Assembly (NCBI GenBank): GCA_910589275.1
Contig: CAJUTH010000001.1
Span: forward strand, 62,001-126,000
From: an uncultured Dorea sp.
GTDB taxonomy: Bacteria; Bacillota; Clostridia; Lachnospirales; Lachnospiraceae
Length of the DNA stretch: 64,000 nucleotides
Direction: 5' to 3'
The notes under the pieces are model-generated. The model did no database searches. It worked only from the letters and a program-made list of their open reading frames with translations, and had not been told where the DNA came from. Position numbers and translations under genes: made by a program. Positions 42,523 to 51,107 of this stretch are shown one piece after another (the stretch's first letter is position 1; every line of letters begins with the position of its first letter).

Positions 42523-42560
42523 AGCTCGTCCAAGTTGGCGGATATGTAACTTGGCGGGCT
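42523..42560 (+). terminator. Intrinsic terminator after the coiled-coil gene
   Basis: AGCTCGTCCAAGTT pairs imperfectly with AACTTGGCGGGCT, followed by GCTATTTTTAT. Confidence 0.7.
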
Positions 42561-42652
42561 GCTATTTTTATCATAACTGTGAGTTTTTGCATAAAAGAGT
42601 CTATTTTCAATCCGTTATGTGGATAATTTTTTATAATAGAAGAATAAGTTAA

Positions 42653-42681
42653 TTGATTTTTTCAATGCAATGTGCTAAAAT
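42653..42681 (+). promoter_or_regulatory. Promoter of the opp operon
   Basis: TTGATT, 17-base spacer, TAAAAT, about 80 bases before oppB. Confidence 0.65.
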
Positions 42682-42758
42682 GTTAACACGAAATTCTGTA
42701 TAGGAGAGTCGTACATGATACGAATAGAAAAAGAAAGCACAGAGAGGATGGTTCGGAA

Positions 42759-43676
42759 TTGAAAAAATATATAATTAAGCGTTTAACGCTCGGCATTGCA
42801 AGTATATTTATTGTTGCAACGCTGACATTTTTTCTTATGAATCTGGTTCCAGGCGGGCCGTTTGTTGCAGAGAAGTCCATTAGTAAAGCGGCTCAGGAGG
42901 CGCTGGAAGCAAAATATGGGTTAGACAAGCCGTTATTGGAACGGTATGCTACGTATATGTCAGATTTTGTCAAAGGAGATATGGGATACAGTCTTCGTCA
43001 GAGAGGGCGTACAGTATCTGATATTATATTTTCAAAATTTCCTGTGTCTGCAAAGCTTGCAGGCATTGCTGTTGTGATAGCGCTGCTGCTGGGAATACCG
43101 TTAGGGTGTATATCAGCATACAACAGAGGAAAGATTCCTGATAATTTCATTATAGTTTTGGCAACCTGCGGAATTGCCATACCAAGCTTCATAAGCAGTG
43201 TGCTGCTCCTATATACATTTGGGAGCAAGTTGAATATTCTTCCTACAGTCGGGCTTAATACACTGTCTTCTTACATTATGCCGGTAACAGCTCTGGCAAT
43301 TTATCCAACAGCATATATTACGCGCTTGATGCGTTCGAGCCTTCTGGATGTTATGGGACAGGATTACATACGTACTTCGAAGGCTAAGGGAGTGTCCAGT
43401 TTTAAAACGTTGTTTAAGCATGCGCTCCGTAATGCGATCCTTCCGGTTGTTACTTACGTAGGGCCGATGCTTGCGGGGCTGATGACAGGTTCTTTCGTTG
43501 TTGAAAAGATTTTTACGATTCCAGGGCTTGGAAGAGAATTTGTGTCTTCTATAACGAATCGTGATTATACGATGATCATGGGGACAACGATTGTGCTGGC
43601 AACCTTGATTATTGCAGCGAATGTGATCGTAGATATTCTCTACAAGATCATTGACCCACGGATTAAATTAAAATAG
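42759..43676 (+). CDS. oppB: Oligopeptide ABC transporter permease OppB
   Basis: Inner-membrane permease of the peptide/nickel importer family, 305 residues with six helices. The start TTG 42759 (MKKYIIKRLTLGIAS-type N-terminus, usual for OppB/DppB) follows AGAGAGGATGG. The GDMGYSLRQRGRTV segment near residue 73 and the EAA loop (YIRTSKAKGVSSFKTLFKHALRNA, residues ~207-230) that docks to the ATPases are present. It begins a five-gene unit B-C-D-F-A that imports peptides for nutrition or sensing. Confidence 0.95.
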   Translation: MKKYIIKRLTLGIASIFIVATLTFFLMNLVPGGPFVAEKSISKAAQEALEAKYGLDKPLLERYATYMSDFVKGDMGYSLRQRGRTVSDIIFSKFPVSAKLAGIAVVIALLLGIPLGCISAYNRGKIPDNFIIVLATCGIAIPSFISSVLLLYTFGSKLNILPTVGLNTLSSYIMPVTALAIYPTAYITRLMRSSLLDVMGQDYIRTSKAKGVSSFKTLFKHALRNAILPVVTYVGPMLAGLMTGSFVVEKIFTIPGLGREFVSSITNRDYTMIMGTTIVLATLIIAANVIVDILYKIIDPRIKLK

Positions 43677-43697
43677 AGAGCAGGTGCGAGAAGTACG

Positions 43698-44738
43698 ATG
43701 AGTAATAAATTTCCAAGCCTCCAGTTGAAGGAAGAGGATTTCCTCCCAGCTTCAGCCGAGGAGAAAGAAAGTCTTGTTATAATGCGCAAAAGCGTTAATT
43801 TCTGGGCGGACGGTATGCGCCGCCTGCGCAAAAATAAAATTGCGATGGTCAGTTTGTTTTTCATTATTCTGATTATTATATTTGCATATATTCTGCCGGC
43901 AGTATGGCCATACAGCTATGAGCAGCAGATTAAATACAGCGAGAATTTAGCTCCGTTTGAATATGGAAAGACAGAGCAGGAACTGATAGACAGCGGCGAG
44001 AGCGTGTTTCCCCATATCTGTGGTACGGATAAATTGGGGCGTGATTTTGCGGTCCGCCTTATGATGGGAACCCGTATCAGCTTAAGCGTCGGCCTTGTGT
44101 GCGCGGCCCTTGTCCTTCTTGTAGGAGCCACGTATGGCGCGATTGCAGGTTTTGCAGGCGGATGGACAGATAACATTATGATGCGTATCACGGATATTTT
44201 GTATACCATACCGGACATTCTTTTGATTATCATACTTTCCATGGCGATAAAGCCTGCTCTTGAAGATTTGGCGGCCAGACCGGGATTTGGATGGATGCAG
44301 AAGATGGGGCCGAACCTGATCGCGATCTTTTTGGTGTTTGTGCTGCTGTACTGGGTCGGCATGGCCCGGATTACCCGTTCGCAGGTCTTGATTCTAAAGG
44401 AGTCGGAGTATGTAACGGCGGCCCGCGCCCTGGGCGCGTCCGGCGGCAGGATCGTGAAGAAGCATCTTCTTACGAACTGTATCGGTACATTGATCGTAAC
44501 AACTACGCTGCAGATTCCTTCTGCAATTTTTACAGAGAGTTACTTAAGCTTCCTTGGACTGGGGGTTGCGGCTCCTATGCCGTCTTTAGGGTCTCTTGCG
44601 ACAGATGCCGTAAAGGGTATGAATACATATCCGCATCTTTTGATCCTTCCGGCGGTAATGATCAGCGTGAGCATATTGGTATTTAACCTGTTTGGAGACG
44701 GATTAAGAGATGCGTTTGATCCGAAACTGAAGAATTAA
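43698..44738 (+). CDS. oppC: Oligopeptide ABC transporter permease OppC
   Basis: Second permease, 346 residues, with the long hydrophilic N-terminus of OppC (an OppC_N region with WADGMRRLRKNKIAMVSLFF). The conserved HICGTDKLGRDFAVRLMMGTR stretch, of which part is HICGTDKLGRDFAVR (residues ~98-112), and the EAA loop YVTAARALGASGGRIVKKHL (~237-256) are visible. Ribosome site GCAGGTGCGAG. It pairs with OppB to form the membrane channel. Confidence 0.95.
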   Translation: MSNKFPSLQLKEEDFLPASAEEKESLVIMRKSVNFWADGMRRLRKNKIAMVSLFFIILIIIFAYILPAVWPYSYEQQIKYSENLAPFEYGKTEQELIDSGESVFPHICGTDKLGRDFAVRLMMGTRISLSVGLVCAALVLLVGATYGAIAGFAGGWTDNIMMRITDILYTIPDILLIIILSMAIKPALEDLAARPGFGWMQKMGPNLIAIFLVFVLLYWVGMARITRSQVLILKESEYVTAARALGASGGRIVKKHLLTNCIGTLIVTTTLQIPSAIFTESYLSFLGLGVAAPMPSLGSLATDAVKGMNTYPHLLILPAVMISVSILVFNLFGDGLRDAFDPKLKN

Positions 44739-44754
44739 AGGAGGCGCGAGTGTT

Positions 44755-45759
44755 TTGAAGGAAAAGTTATTAGAAATCAAAGATGAATACCTCTCCTTTT
44801 TTACTCCAGCCGGTGAAGTAAAGGCTTTGAACGGAGTTTCTTTCTCCATGGAGGAAGGGGAAGTTCTGGGAATTGTGGGGGAATCCGGTTCAGGTAAATC
44901 TGTTACCGCCTACTCTCTTATGGGTCTTACCGCTTATCCGGGAAGGCTTGTGGGGGGGACGATTCGGTTTAATGGACATCAGATAGAGACAATGACTGAG
45001 AATGAATTTCGGAAAATGAGAGGAAATGAAGTTTCTATTATTTTCCAGGATCCTATGACAAGCCTGAATCCAGTATATACGATCGGGAACCAGATCAGAG
45101 AGGTTATACTTTTACATACAGATAAGACGAAAAAAGAAGCTCAGGAACGTGCAAAGGAGCTTTTGGAGCTTGTGGGGATCAATGAGCCTGAAAAGCGCTT
45201 GAAGCAGTATCCGCATGAATTGTCCGGCGGTATGCGCCAGCGTGTTATGATTGCGATTGCTCTTGCCTGCGAGCCAAAGCTTTTGATTGCGGATGAGCCT
45301 ACGACGGCGCTTGACGTTACGATACAGGCGCAGATTTTGGAGCTGATGCAGGAGCTTAGAGAAAAGCTTGGCATGAGCATTATCATGATTACCCATGATT
45401 TGGGCGTGGTTGCAAGCATGTGCGAGAAGATTGCGGTCATGTATGCAGGGCACATTATTGAATATGGAACGGCGGATGAGATTTTCTATTCTCCAAAGCA
45501 TGAGTATACGAAGGGGCTGATCAAGTCTATTCCCAAGCTTGACACCGAAGAGGATGAACGTCTGGTCCCGATCGAGGGCCAGCCGGTGGATCTTTTGAAT
45601 CCCCCAAAGGGATGTCCGTTTGCGCCTAGGTGCACTAGCTGCATGAAGATCTGCCTCGACCAGATGCCGCCGAAGACAGATCTGAGCGATACGCATTACA
45701 GTCATTGCTGGCTGCTTCAGAAAGAACAATTTGAGGAAGGAGGCAGAGACTGTGAGTAA
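44755..45759 (+). CDS. oppD: Oligopeptide ABC transporter ATPase OppD
   Basis: ATP-binding subunit, 334 residues. Walker A GESGSGKSVT (~42-51), signature LSGGMRQR, Walker B LLIADEPTTALD, His-loop ITHDLGVV, and the C-terminal cysteine-rich segment of this family (CPFAPRCTSCMKIC, ~291-304). It starts with TTG behind AGGAGGCGCGAG. The C-terminal end overlaps oppF by 8 bases (GTGAGTAA), implying coupled synthesis of the two ATPases. Confidence 0.95.
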   Translation: MKEKLLEIKDEYLSFFTPAGEVKALNGVSFSMEEGEVLGIVGESGSGKSVTAYSLMGLTAYPGRLVGGTIRFNGHQIETMTENEFRKMRGNEVSIIFQDPMTSLNPVYTIGNQIREVILLHTDKTKKEAQERAKELLELVGINEPEKRLKQYPHELSGGMRQRVMIAIALACEPKLLIADEPTTALDVTIQAQILELMQELREKLGMSIIMITHDLGVVASMCEKIAVMYAGHIIEYGTADEIFYSPKHEYTKGLIKSIPKLDTEEDERLVPIEGQPVDLLNPPKGCPFAPRCTSCMKICLDQMPPKTDLSDTHYSHCWLLQKEQFEEGGRDCE

Positions 45760-46819
45760 ACAAGAGAAAGAGATTTTGATGGAAATACAGCATCTGCAGC
45801 AGTATTTCCCGGCGGGAGGCTACGGAAAGAATAAGAGGGTTGTGAAAGCGGTTGACGACGTGTCCTTTGCAATCCGCAAAGGAGAGACGCTGGGGCTTGT
45901 AGGAGAGTCGGGCTGCGGCAAAACAACAGTGGGCCGTACGATGCTCCGCCTGTATGAGCCTACGGACGGACGTATTATATATGATGGGAAGATCATATTT
46001 GACAGCGGAAAGCATCCGCTGCAGAATCCTGACGGCACGCCGAAGCTGGATGGAAACGGCAATGTCGTTTACGGCACGAAGACTGCGGAGGATATGATGC
46101 CGTATCGGCGAAGGATGCAGATTGTTTTTCAGGATCCTTATGCAAGTCTTGACCCCCGTATGACAATTGGCGATATTGTCGGAGAACCGATTGATATCCA
46201 TAAGCTTGCGGCCAGCAAAGAGGAGCGGCGCGAGCGTATCCTTACTCTTTTGGAACGTGTGGGACTGAACAGTGAACATGCCAACCGGTATCCTCATGAA
46301 TTTTCGGGAGGACAGAGGCAGCGTGTGGGGATTGCCCGCGCACTGGCGGTAGATCCGGAGTTCATTGTCTGCGACGAGCCGGTGTCGGCGCTGGATGTAT
46401 CGATACAGGCGCAGGTGGTTAATATGTTTGAGGATCTCCAGAAGGAGATGGGGCTGACGTATCTGTTTATCGCCCATGATTTGAGCATTGTGAAGCATAT
46501 TTCCGACCGTATCGGCGTTATGTATCTTGGAAAGCTGGTAGAGCTTGCGGACAGCTATGAGCTGATCACGAAGAGCGCTCATCCCTATACGCGCAGTTTG
46601 ATTTCTGCAATTCCGATTGCAGATCCAAAGACTGCAAGGGCATCGAAGCGTATTCCTCTCCAGGGCGACGTACCGAGTCCTTTGAATCCGCCCAGCGGCT
46701 GCCGGTTCCGGACAAGATGTCCGTATGCGACTGAGCAGTGCGCTGAAGAATGTCCGGAATTTAAGGAGATCAGCCCGGGACACTGGACGGCCTGCCATAA
46801 TCTGGACAAGCTGAATTAA
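45752..46819 (+). CDS. oppF: Oligopeptide ABC transporter ATPase OppF
   Basis: Partner ATPase, 355 residues from GTG 45752, which has AAGGAGG 9 bases upstream; the open frame begins slightly earlier but without a site. Walker A GESGCGKTTVG, signature FSGGQRQR, Walker B IVCDEPVSALD, H-loop IAHDLSIV, and C-terminal CRFRTRCPYATEQC-type cysteine cluster. An insertion between Walker A and Q-loop (residues ~75-110, NPDGTPKLDGNGNVVYGTKT) is seen in many clostridial OppF proteins. It forms a heterodimer with OppD. Confidence 0.95.
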   Translation: MSKQEKEILMEIQHLQQYFPAGGYGKNKRVVKAVDDVSFAIRKGETLGLVGESGCGKTTVGRTMLRLYEPTDGRIIYDGKIIFDSGKHPLQNPDGTPKLDGNGNVVYGTKTAEDMMPYRRRMQIVFQDPYASLDPRMTIGDIVGEPIDIHKLAASKEERRERILTLLERVGLNSEHANRYPHEFSGGQRQRVGIARALAVDPEFIVCDEPVSALDVSIQAQVVNMFEDLQKEMGLTYLFIAHDLSIVKHISDRIGVMYLGKLVELADSYELITKSAHPYTRSLISAIPIADPKTARASKRIPLQGDVPSPLNPPSGCRFRTRCPYATEQCAEECPEFKEISPGHWTACHNLDKLN

Positions 46820-46871
46820 GAGTGGTATCCCATATGCAAAGGCATATTTTGGATATAAAACAGTTTCACTA

Positions 46872-46894
46872 TAACGGACATTAGCAGTCCGTTA
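46872..46894 (+). repeat. ATTAG-loop palindrome, copy D (variant arms)
   Basis: TAACGGAC-ATTAGCA-GTCCGTTA. The loop equals that of the other copies, but both arms have changed in step (GGAC/GTCC instead of GAAC/GTTC), so pairing is kept. It lies in the oppF-oppA spacer, 35 bases before the oppA start. Confidence 0.65.
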
Positions 46895-46928
46895 AGTACA
46901 AGAAAATGAAAAATGGAGGAAAGTATTT

Positions 46929-48641
46929 ATGAAAGCAAAAAGAATAGCGGCAATGCTGCTGACGGTTTGTATGACGCTTTCTCTCGCTGCCTGCGGCGGC
47001 AAAGGCTCCGGCTCTGATGATGCTGGATCTTCCGACGGCGCTTCCGGCGGTGGCGAAGGGATGACCGTACAGATCGGACCAAACCCTGAGACGCTGGATC
47101 CGGCGTTGAACAGCGCCATGGACGGTGCGAACATGCTGGTTACCTTGTTCGAGCCTCTTCTCATCATCGACGAGAACAATGAGGTACAGCCGGGACAGGC
47201 TGAGTCTTATGAGGTAAGCGACGACGGCCTTGTATGGACATTTACCATGCGCGAGGGCTTGAAGTGGAGCGATGGATCCGACCTTACGGCAAAGGATTTC
47301 GAGTATACCTTTAAGCGTCTTTGCGACACGAACCTTGCAGCGCCATATGGAGAGACAGTTGTGGGTATGATCGACGGTTATCAGGATGCGATTGGTAATC
47401 CGGATGACGACGGCAATATGACGACAGAGCCGGATATTGAGAAGCTGAATGTTGTTGCAAGCGAGGATGGAAAGACTCTTACTATTACATTGGGTTACCC
47501 ATGTTCTTACTTTGACAAGCTGGCTGCATTTGCTACCATGAGTCCTGTTCAGCAGGCAACTGTTGAAGAGAACGGCGATTCTTGGTCTATTGCGCCTGAG
47601 ACTTATGTATGCAACGGGCCATATATGATCAAAGAGTGGATTCCAAGCGAGCGTATCGTATGTGAGAAAAATCCGAATTATAAGGGTGGATGGGACTCTT
47701 CCCGTATTGTAACAGATTCTCTGACATTCCTTCTGCTTGAGGATGCCAGTGCATGTTACGCAGCTTATACCAGCGGTGAGGCCCAGATGATCAAGACTGT
47801 TCCGACAGAGGAGATCCCGAGCTTTACATCAGCAGAGGACGGCGGCGACTATTATGTTGATCCGACGCTTGGCACATATTATCTGAGTATGCAGACACAG
47901 AAGGAGCCATTCAATGACATAAATGTACGTAAGGCGCTGAATCTTGCTATTGACCGTGAGTACATTGCAAACGTGATTATGCAGGGAACTTACAGCCCGG
48001 CATACAACTTTGTAGGTGATGGCGTTGTAGATGCAGATCCGGAAAATATGTTCTATGATGTGTCTGTTAAGGAGAACGGCGGAAAGCCATATATCAGCGA
48101 AGATTATGAGGCAAATCTGGAGGAAGCTAAGAAGGCTCTTGCAGACGCAGGCTATCCGAATGGAGAAGGTTTCCCGACGATCACATACTCTACGAATGAT
48201 CAAGGATATCACGTAGCGGTAGCGGAATATCTTCAGAGCTGCTACAAGGATATTGGAATTACCATGAATATCGACAAGGTTGAGTGGGCATCCTTCACTC
48301 CGCAGCGTCGTGCCGGTGATTATGAGATGGCTCGTAATGGATGGATCATGGATTACAATGATGCTTCTAACATGATTGAGCTTCTGTATTCTACAAACGG
48401 AAACAATGATGGTAAGTATAATAACAAGGAATTTGATGCGGCGATAGACGCATCTAGATGTGCGGACATAGACGAGCATTATGCGGCGCTTCATGAGGCT
48501 GAAAAGATCATGATGGAGGATTACGCAGTTGTTCCTGTTGCCTGCTATAATGACTATTGGCTGCAGTCGCCATCCCTGAAGGGAACATGGCACAGCCCAT
48601 ACGGATACTGGTTCTTCCAGTATGGATATATTGAGGAGTAA
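46929..48641 (+). CDS. oppA: Oligopeptide-binding lipoprotein OppA
   Basis: Extracellular substrate-binding protein (SBP family 5), 570 residues, held by a lipid on the cysteine of the lipobox LAAC (Cys ~21) and followed by a Gly/Ser/Asp-rich linker. Family marks include GPNPETLDPALNSAMDGANM near the start, YEVSDDGLVWTFTMREGLKW-type text (residues ~95-115; key part WTFTMREGLKWSDG) and NVRKALNLAIDREYI. Ribosome site TGGAGGAAAG. It is last in the operon after a palindrome in the spacer, which could adjust its level relative to the ATPases. Substrate: peptides, exact range unknown. Confidence 0.95.
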   Translation: MKAKRIAAMLLTVCMTLSLAACGGKGSGSDDAGSSDGASGGGEGMTVQIGPNPETLDPALNSAMDGANMLVTLFEPLLIIDENNEVQPGQAESYEVSDDGLVWTFTMREGLKWSDGSDLTAKDFEYTFKRLCDTNLAAPYGETVVGMIDGYQDAIGNPDDDGNMTTEPDIEKLNVVASEDGKTLTITLGYPCSYFDKLAAFATMSPVQQATVEENGDSWSIAPETYVCNGPYMIKEWIPSERIVCEKNPNYKGGWDSSRIVTDSLTFLLLEDASACYAAYTSGEAQMIKTVPTEEIPSFTSAEDGGDYYVDPTLGTYYLSMQTQKEPFNDINVRKALNLAIDREYIANVIMQGTYSPAYNFVGDGVVDADPENMFYDVSVKENGGKPYISEDYEANLEEAKKALADAGYPNGEGFPTITYSTNDQGYHVAVAEYLQSCYKDIGITMNIDKVEWASFTPQRRAGDYEMARNGWIMDYNDASNMIELLYSTNGNNDGKYNNKEFDAAIDASRCADIDEHYAALHEAEKIMMEDYAVVPVACYNDYWLQSPSLKGTWHSPYGYWFFQYGYIEE

Positions 48642-48701
48642 TTGTATCAGTTCTGCTGAAAGCTGACTGTTACGAGTAATCCAGAGAATTTCCTGAAAAT
48701 A

Positions 48702-48730
48702 TTGAGAATTTATGCGCTCGGTGCTATAAT
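48702..48730 (+). promoter_or_regulatory. Promoter with -10 box inside a palindrome
   Basis: TTGAGA, 17-base spacer, TATAAT. The -10 box sits in the centre of the inverted repeat 48715-48741 (CGCTCG-TGCTA/TAGCA-CGAGCG), which could also act as the oppA terminator (TTATTCTTT follows). Confidence 0.6.
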
Positions 48731-48736
48731 AGCATC

Positions 48737-48979
48737 GAGCGTTATTCTTTGTGAAAATGCATCTGATTCTAATTTAATTATTTTACCCGGAGAAGGTATA
48801 AAGGAAGGTGCTGACCGTGCGGCGGCAACCAGAGGAGAGCCTGATACCTCCGGTCTGTTTGTATTTTTCCAAGGGATCTGCGCTTATATTTCCCCATAAA
48901 AAAGGGCTGAAAGACAGGGGACACATCCGGCTGTTGCATCTGCCGGTGCGCCGTTTTATCAGCAGAAAAGGAGAAAAAT
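48737..48979 (+). promoter_or_regulatory. Possible structured leader of the ECF S-component gene
   Basis: About 240 bases between the promoter and the start codon contain a long-range stem (CCGGA..GGTAT 48787-48799 with ATACCTCCGG 48844-48853) enclosing a 45-base GC-rich domain, and a later hairpin CCGGC/GCCGG at 48927-48946 followed by TGCGCCGTTTTA. This could be a riboswitch with a terminator for a vitamin importer. I could not match it to a class I know. No protein gene is supported here. Confidence 0.35.
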
Positions 48980-49603
48980 ATGACAACAATGGCAGCAGAG
49001 AAAACAAACACAAAGGGAGGCACCCGCTATATGGTGGAGCTTGCCCTGATGACCGCGATCATCTTTATCATGGCGTTTACGCCGCTGGGGTATCTGAGGA
49101 CGCCGGGTATTTCCATTACGTTCCTTACGGTGCCCGTGGCAGTAGGGGCGATGATCCTTGGACCGGCAGGCGGGGCGGCCTGCGGTCTTGCCTTTGGTAT
49201 TACCAGTTTGATGCAGTGCTTCGGGATGAGTCCTATGGGAGCAATGCTTCTTAGCATTAATCCTTTCGGAACGGCGGTTACCTGTATCGTGCCAAGGGTT
49301 TTGGAGGGTTTCCTGTGCGGGCTGGTCTTTAAGGGTGTAAGAAGTAAGAAGAAAAATCTTGCTTATTTTATCGGAGGGTTGACCTGTCCGGTATTGAATA
49401 CAGTTTTGTATATGTCTTCCCTTGTGTTGTTTTTCTACAATACAGAGTATATACAGGGATTTGTGGAGACGCTGGGAGTATCGAACCCATTGACCTTTGT
49501 AGCTGCGTTTGTGGGTGCGCAGGGGGCCATTGAGGCGGCGGTATGCACAGTAGTGTCTGCGGCGGTTGCCCGGGCGCTTGCAGCAGCACTTAAATCTGTT
49601 TAG
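48980..49603 (+). CDS. ECF transporter S-component (vitamin type)
   Basis: A 207-residue membrane protein with six hydrophobic helices, the substrate-binding subunit of an energy-coupling-factor importer that shares its ATPases with others elsewhere. The phrases LMTAIIFIMAFTPLGYL, FGITSLMQCFGMSPMGAM and INPFGTAVTCIVPRVLEG resemble the PanT-like (pantothenate) group, but the substrate is tentative. Ribosome site AAAAGGAGAAA. A long leader precedes it. Imported vitamin would feed cofactor synthesis. Confidence 0.8.
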   Translation: MTTMAAEKTNTKGGTRYMVELALMTAIIFIMAFTPLGYLRTPGISITFLTVPVAVGAMILGPAGGAACGLAFGITSLMQCFGMSPMGAMLLSINPFGTAVTCIVPRVLEGFLCGLVFKGVRSKKKNLAYFIGGLTCPVLNTVLYMSSLVLFFYNTEYIQGFVETLGVSNPLTFVAAFVGAQGAIEAAVCTVVSAAVARALAAALKSV

Positions 49604-49613
49604 AGGTTCAAAA

Positions 49614-49675
49614 TTATGCGTTTGGTTTCTGGCTGCCGTCTGCGGCGTGTGTTTAGACAGAAATCAGGCGCATAA
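49614..49675 (+). terminator. Long imperfect hairpin after the ECF gene
   Basis: TTATGCG..GGTTTCTG pairs with CAGAAATCAGGCGCATAA with a few mismatches, plus an inner GCCG/CGGC stem. There is only a weak T run (AATAATTTGGTTTGTGTTTTTT). It probably ends the S-component transcript. Confidence 0.45.
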
Positions 49676-49710
49676 AATAATTTGGTTTGTGTTTTTTAAA
49701 GAGGTGGATT

Positions 49711-50661
49711 ATGGAAAGAAACGAGATTGTAACTGAAATTAATATGTCAGAGATAGCGGGCCTGCGCATTGGAAATGCGCAGAATGATGAGGCTAAGACG
49801 GGGGTTACGGTGCTTTTATTTGAAGATGGAGCAAGGGGTGGAGTGGATGTAAGCGGAGGAGGTCCTGCATCTAGAGAGACAAGGCTTCTTGAGCCGCTGA
49901 CGGCGGATAACCCGATCAATGCCATCGTATTGTCCGGAGGTTCGGCTTATGGGCTTGCAGCGGCAGACGGCGTAATGCGTTATCTTGAAGAGCGGGGGAT
50001 TGGCTATGATACCGGCTTTGCAAAAGTACCGCTGGTGTGTCAGTCCTGTATCTATGATCTGGGAGTCGGACGTGCTGACATACGGCCGGACGCGGATATG
50101 GGATATGCGGCCTGTGAGGATGCAGAAAAGAATTGCCCAGAGTGCGGCAGCGTCGGAGCTGGGTGCGGCGCTACGGTAGGGAAACTATATGGAATGGGGC
50201 GGGCATCGAAATCCGGGCTGGGAATCCATGCAGTACAGGCGGGTAATCTTCGGATGGCGGCAGTTGTAGCGGTGAATGCACTGGGTGATATTTTTGACCC
50301 GGATAACGGAGAGAAGCTTGCGGGACTGCGAACAGAAGATGGCAGCGGTTTTGCGGATACCAGACAGGAGCTATATAAAATCAGCAGGCAGACAGATTTG
50401 TTTGCCGGAAATACCACCATTGGAGCTGTGATTACGAATGGTAAGTTTTCAAAAGCAGAAATGAGTAAAATCGCATCTATGGCGAGAAATGGTTATGCAA
50501 GATGTATCAATCCAGTGGGAACCATGGCGGACGGAGATACGATTTATGCGGCGTCCATAGGAGAAACTGCCGCGGATATCAACGTTGCGGGAACGCTGGC
50601 GGCGGAAGTGATGGCAAAGGCTATCAAAAAAGCTGTAAAAGCTATAAAAAATATAGAGTGA
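49711..50661 (+). CDS. P1-family peptidase (DmpA/BapA type)
   Basis: A self-cleaving N-terminal-nucleophile hydrolase of MEROPS family P1, 316 residues from ATG 49711 (GAGGTGG site; an upstream ATG gives only a poor extension). It shows VLLFEDGARGGVDVSGGGPA-like opening (key: GGVDVSGGGPASRET), LSGGSAYGLAAADG near 85 and the processing region CGSVGAGCGATVGK near 155. At the expected nucleophile the usual Thr/Ser reads Cys, which is acceptable for an Ntn hydrolase. Members cleave short beta-amino or D-amino peptides; the substrate is unknown. It lies between an S-component and the V-ATPase operon. Confidence 0.82.
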   Translation: MERNEIVTEINMSEIAGLRIGNAQNDEAKTGVTVLLFEDGARGGVDVSGGGPASRETRLLEPLTADNPINAIVLSGGSAYGLAAADGVMRYLEERGIGYDTGFAKVPLVCQSCIYDLGVGRADIRPDADMGYAACEDAEKNCPECGSVGAGCGATVGKLYGMGRASKSGLGIHAVQAGNLRMAAVVAVNALGDIFDPDNGEKLAGLRTEDGSGFADTRQELYKISRQTDLFAGNTTIGAVITNGKFSKAEMSKIASMARNGYARCINPVGTMADGDTIYAASIGETAADINVAGTLAAEVMAKAIKKAVKAIKNIE

Positions 50662-50690
50662 TTCTGATAAAAAATTGTCAAAAATAGTGA

Positions 50691-50718
50691 TTGCAATTAT
50701 AGAAAAAAGTAGTATACT
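50691..50718 (+). promoter_or_regulatory. Promoter region of the V-ATPase operon
   Basis: TTGCAA, 16-base spacer, TATACT; an overlapping alternative is TTGTCA (50675) with TATAGA (50698). Start codon of the first gene is at 50769. Confidence 0.65.
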
Positions 50719-50768
50719 AAATTTGGTTTTATAATTATACATTTAATAGGAAGGAATGGAGGCAGCAT

Positions 50769-51089
50769 ATGCAGCACATGGATGCGATAATTAAGAGGCT
50801 GGAAGATGTGGAACTGACTGCAGAGCAGATTGTGGACCGTGCTGAAGCCAGTAAGAACGATATCGGTCAGCGTATACAGGCACAGAGAGATGCATTTGAT
50901 GAGAAGCTGACAGCCGAGACAGAAGAGAGGCTTGCCAAGATTAAGGCGGAAGCTGAACAGAAGCTGAATCGGATTCTTGAGGATGAAAAGAAGCAGCAGC
51001 ATTCGATTATTGACAATCTTGAGAAGGAATATGAAGAGAATCATGAGGCGTATGCGCAGGAGATTCTGGAGAATATTATAGCTGTATAG
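50769..51089 (+). CDS. V-type ATPase subunit G/H-like stalk protein
   Basis: A 106-residue helical protein forming the peripheral stalk with subunit E. It is nearly all coiled coil (ERLAKIKAEAEQKLNRILED). First gene of the operon, start ATG 50769 with TGGAGG 7 bases upstream. Position before subunit C matches the G/H (NtpF) subunit of other clostridial V-ATPases. Sequence alone is low in signature residues, so the call leans on context. Confidence 0.82.
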   Translation: MQHMDAIIKRLEDVELTAEQIVDRAEASKNDIGQRIQAQRDAFDEKLTAETEERLAKIKAEAEQKLNRILEDEKKQQHSIIDNLEKEYEENHEAYAQEILENIIAV

Positions 51090-51107
51090 AACATTTGAGG
51101 TGGTAAC

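Noticed and set aside
45635..46798. Minus-strand frame of 387 residues opposite oppF
   Set aside because: Fully antisense to a clear OppF ATPase and with no family features; a codon-bias artefact.
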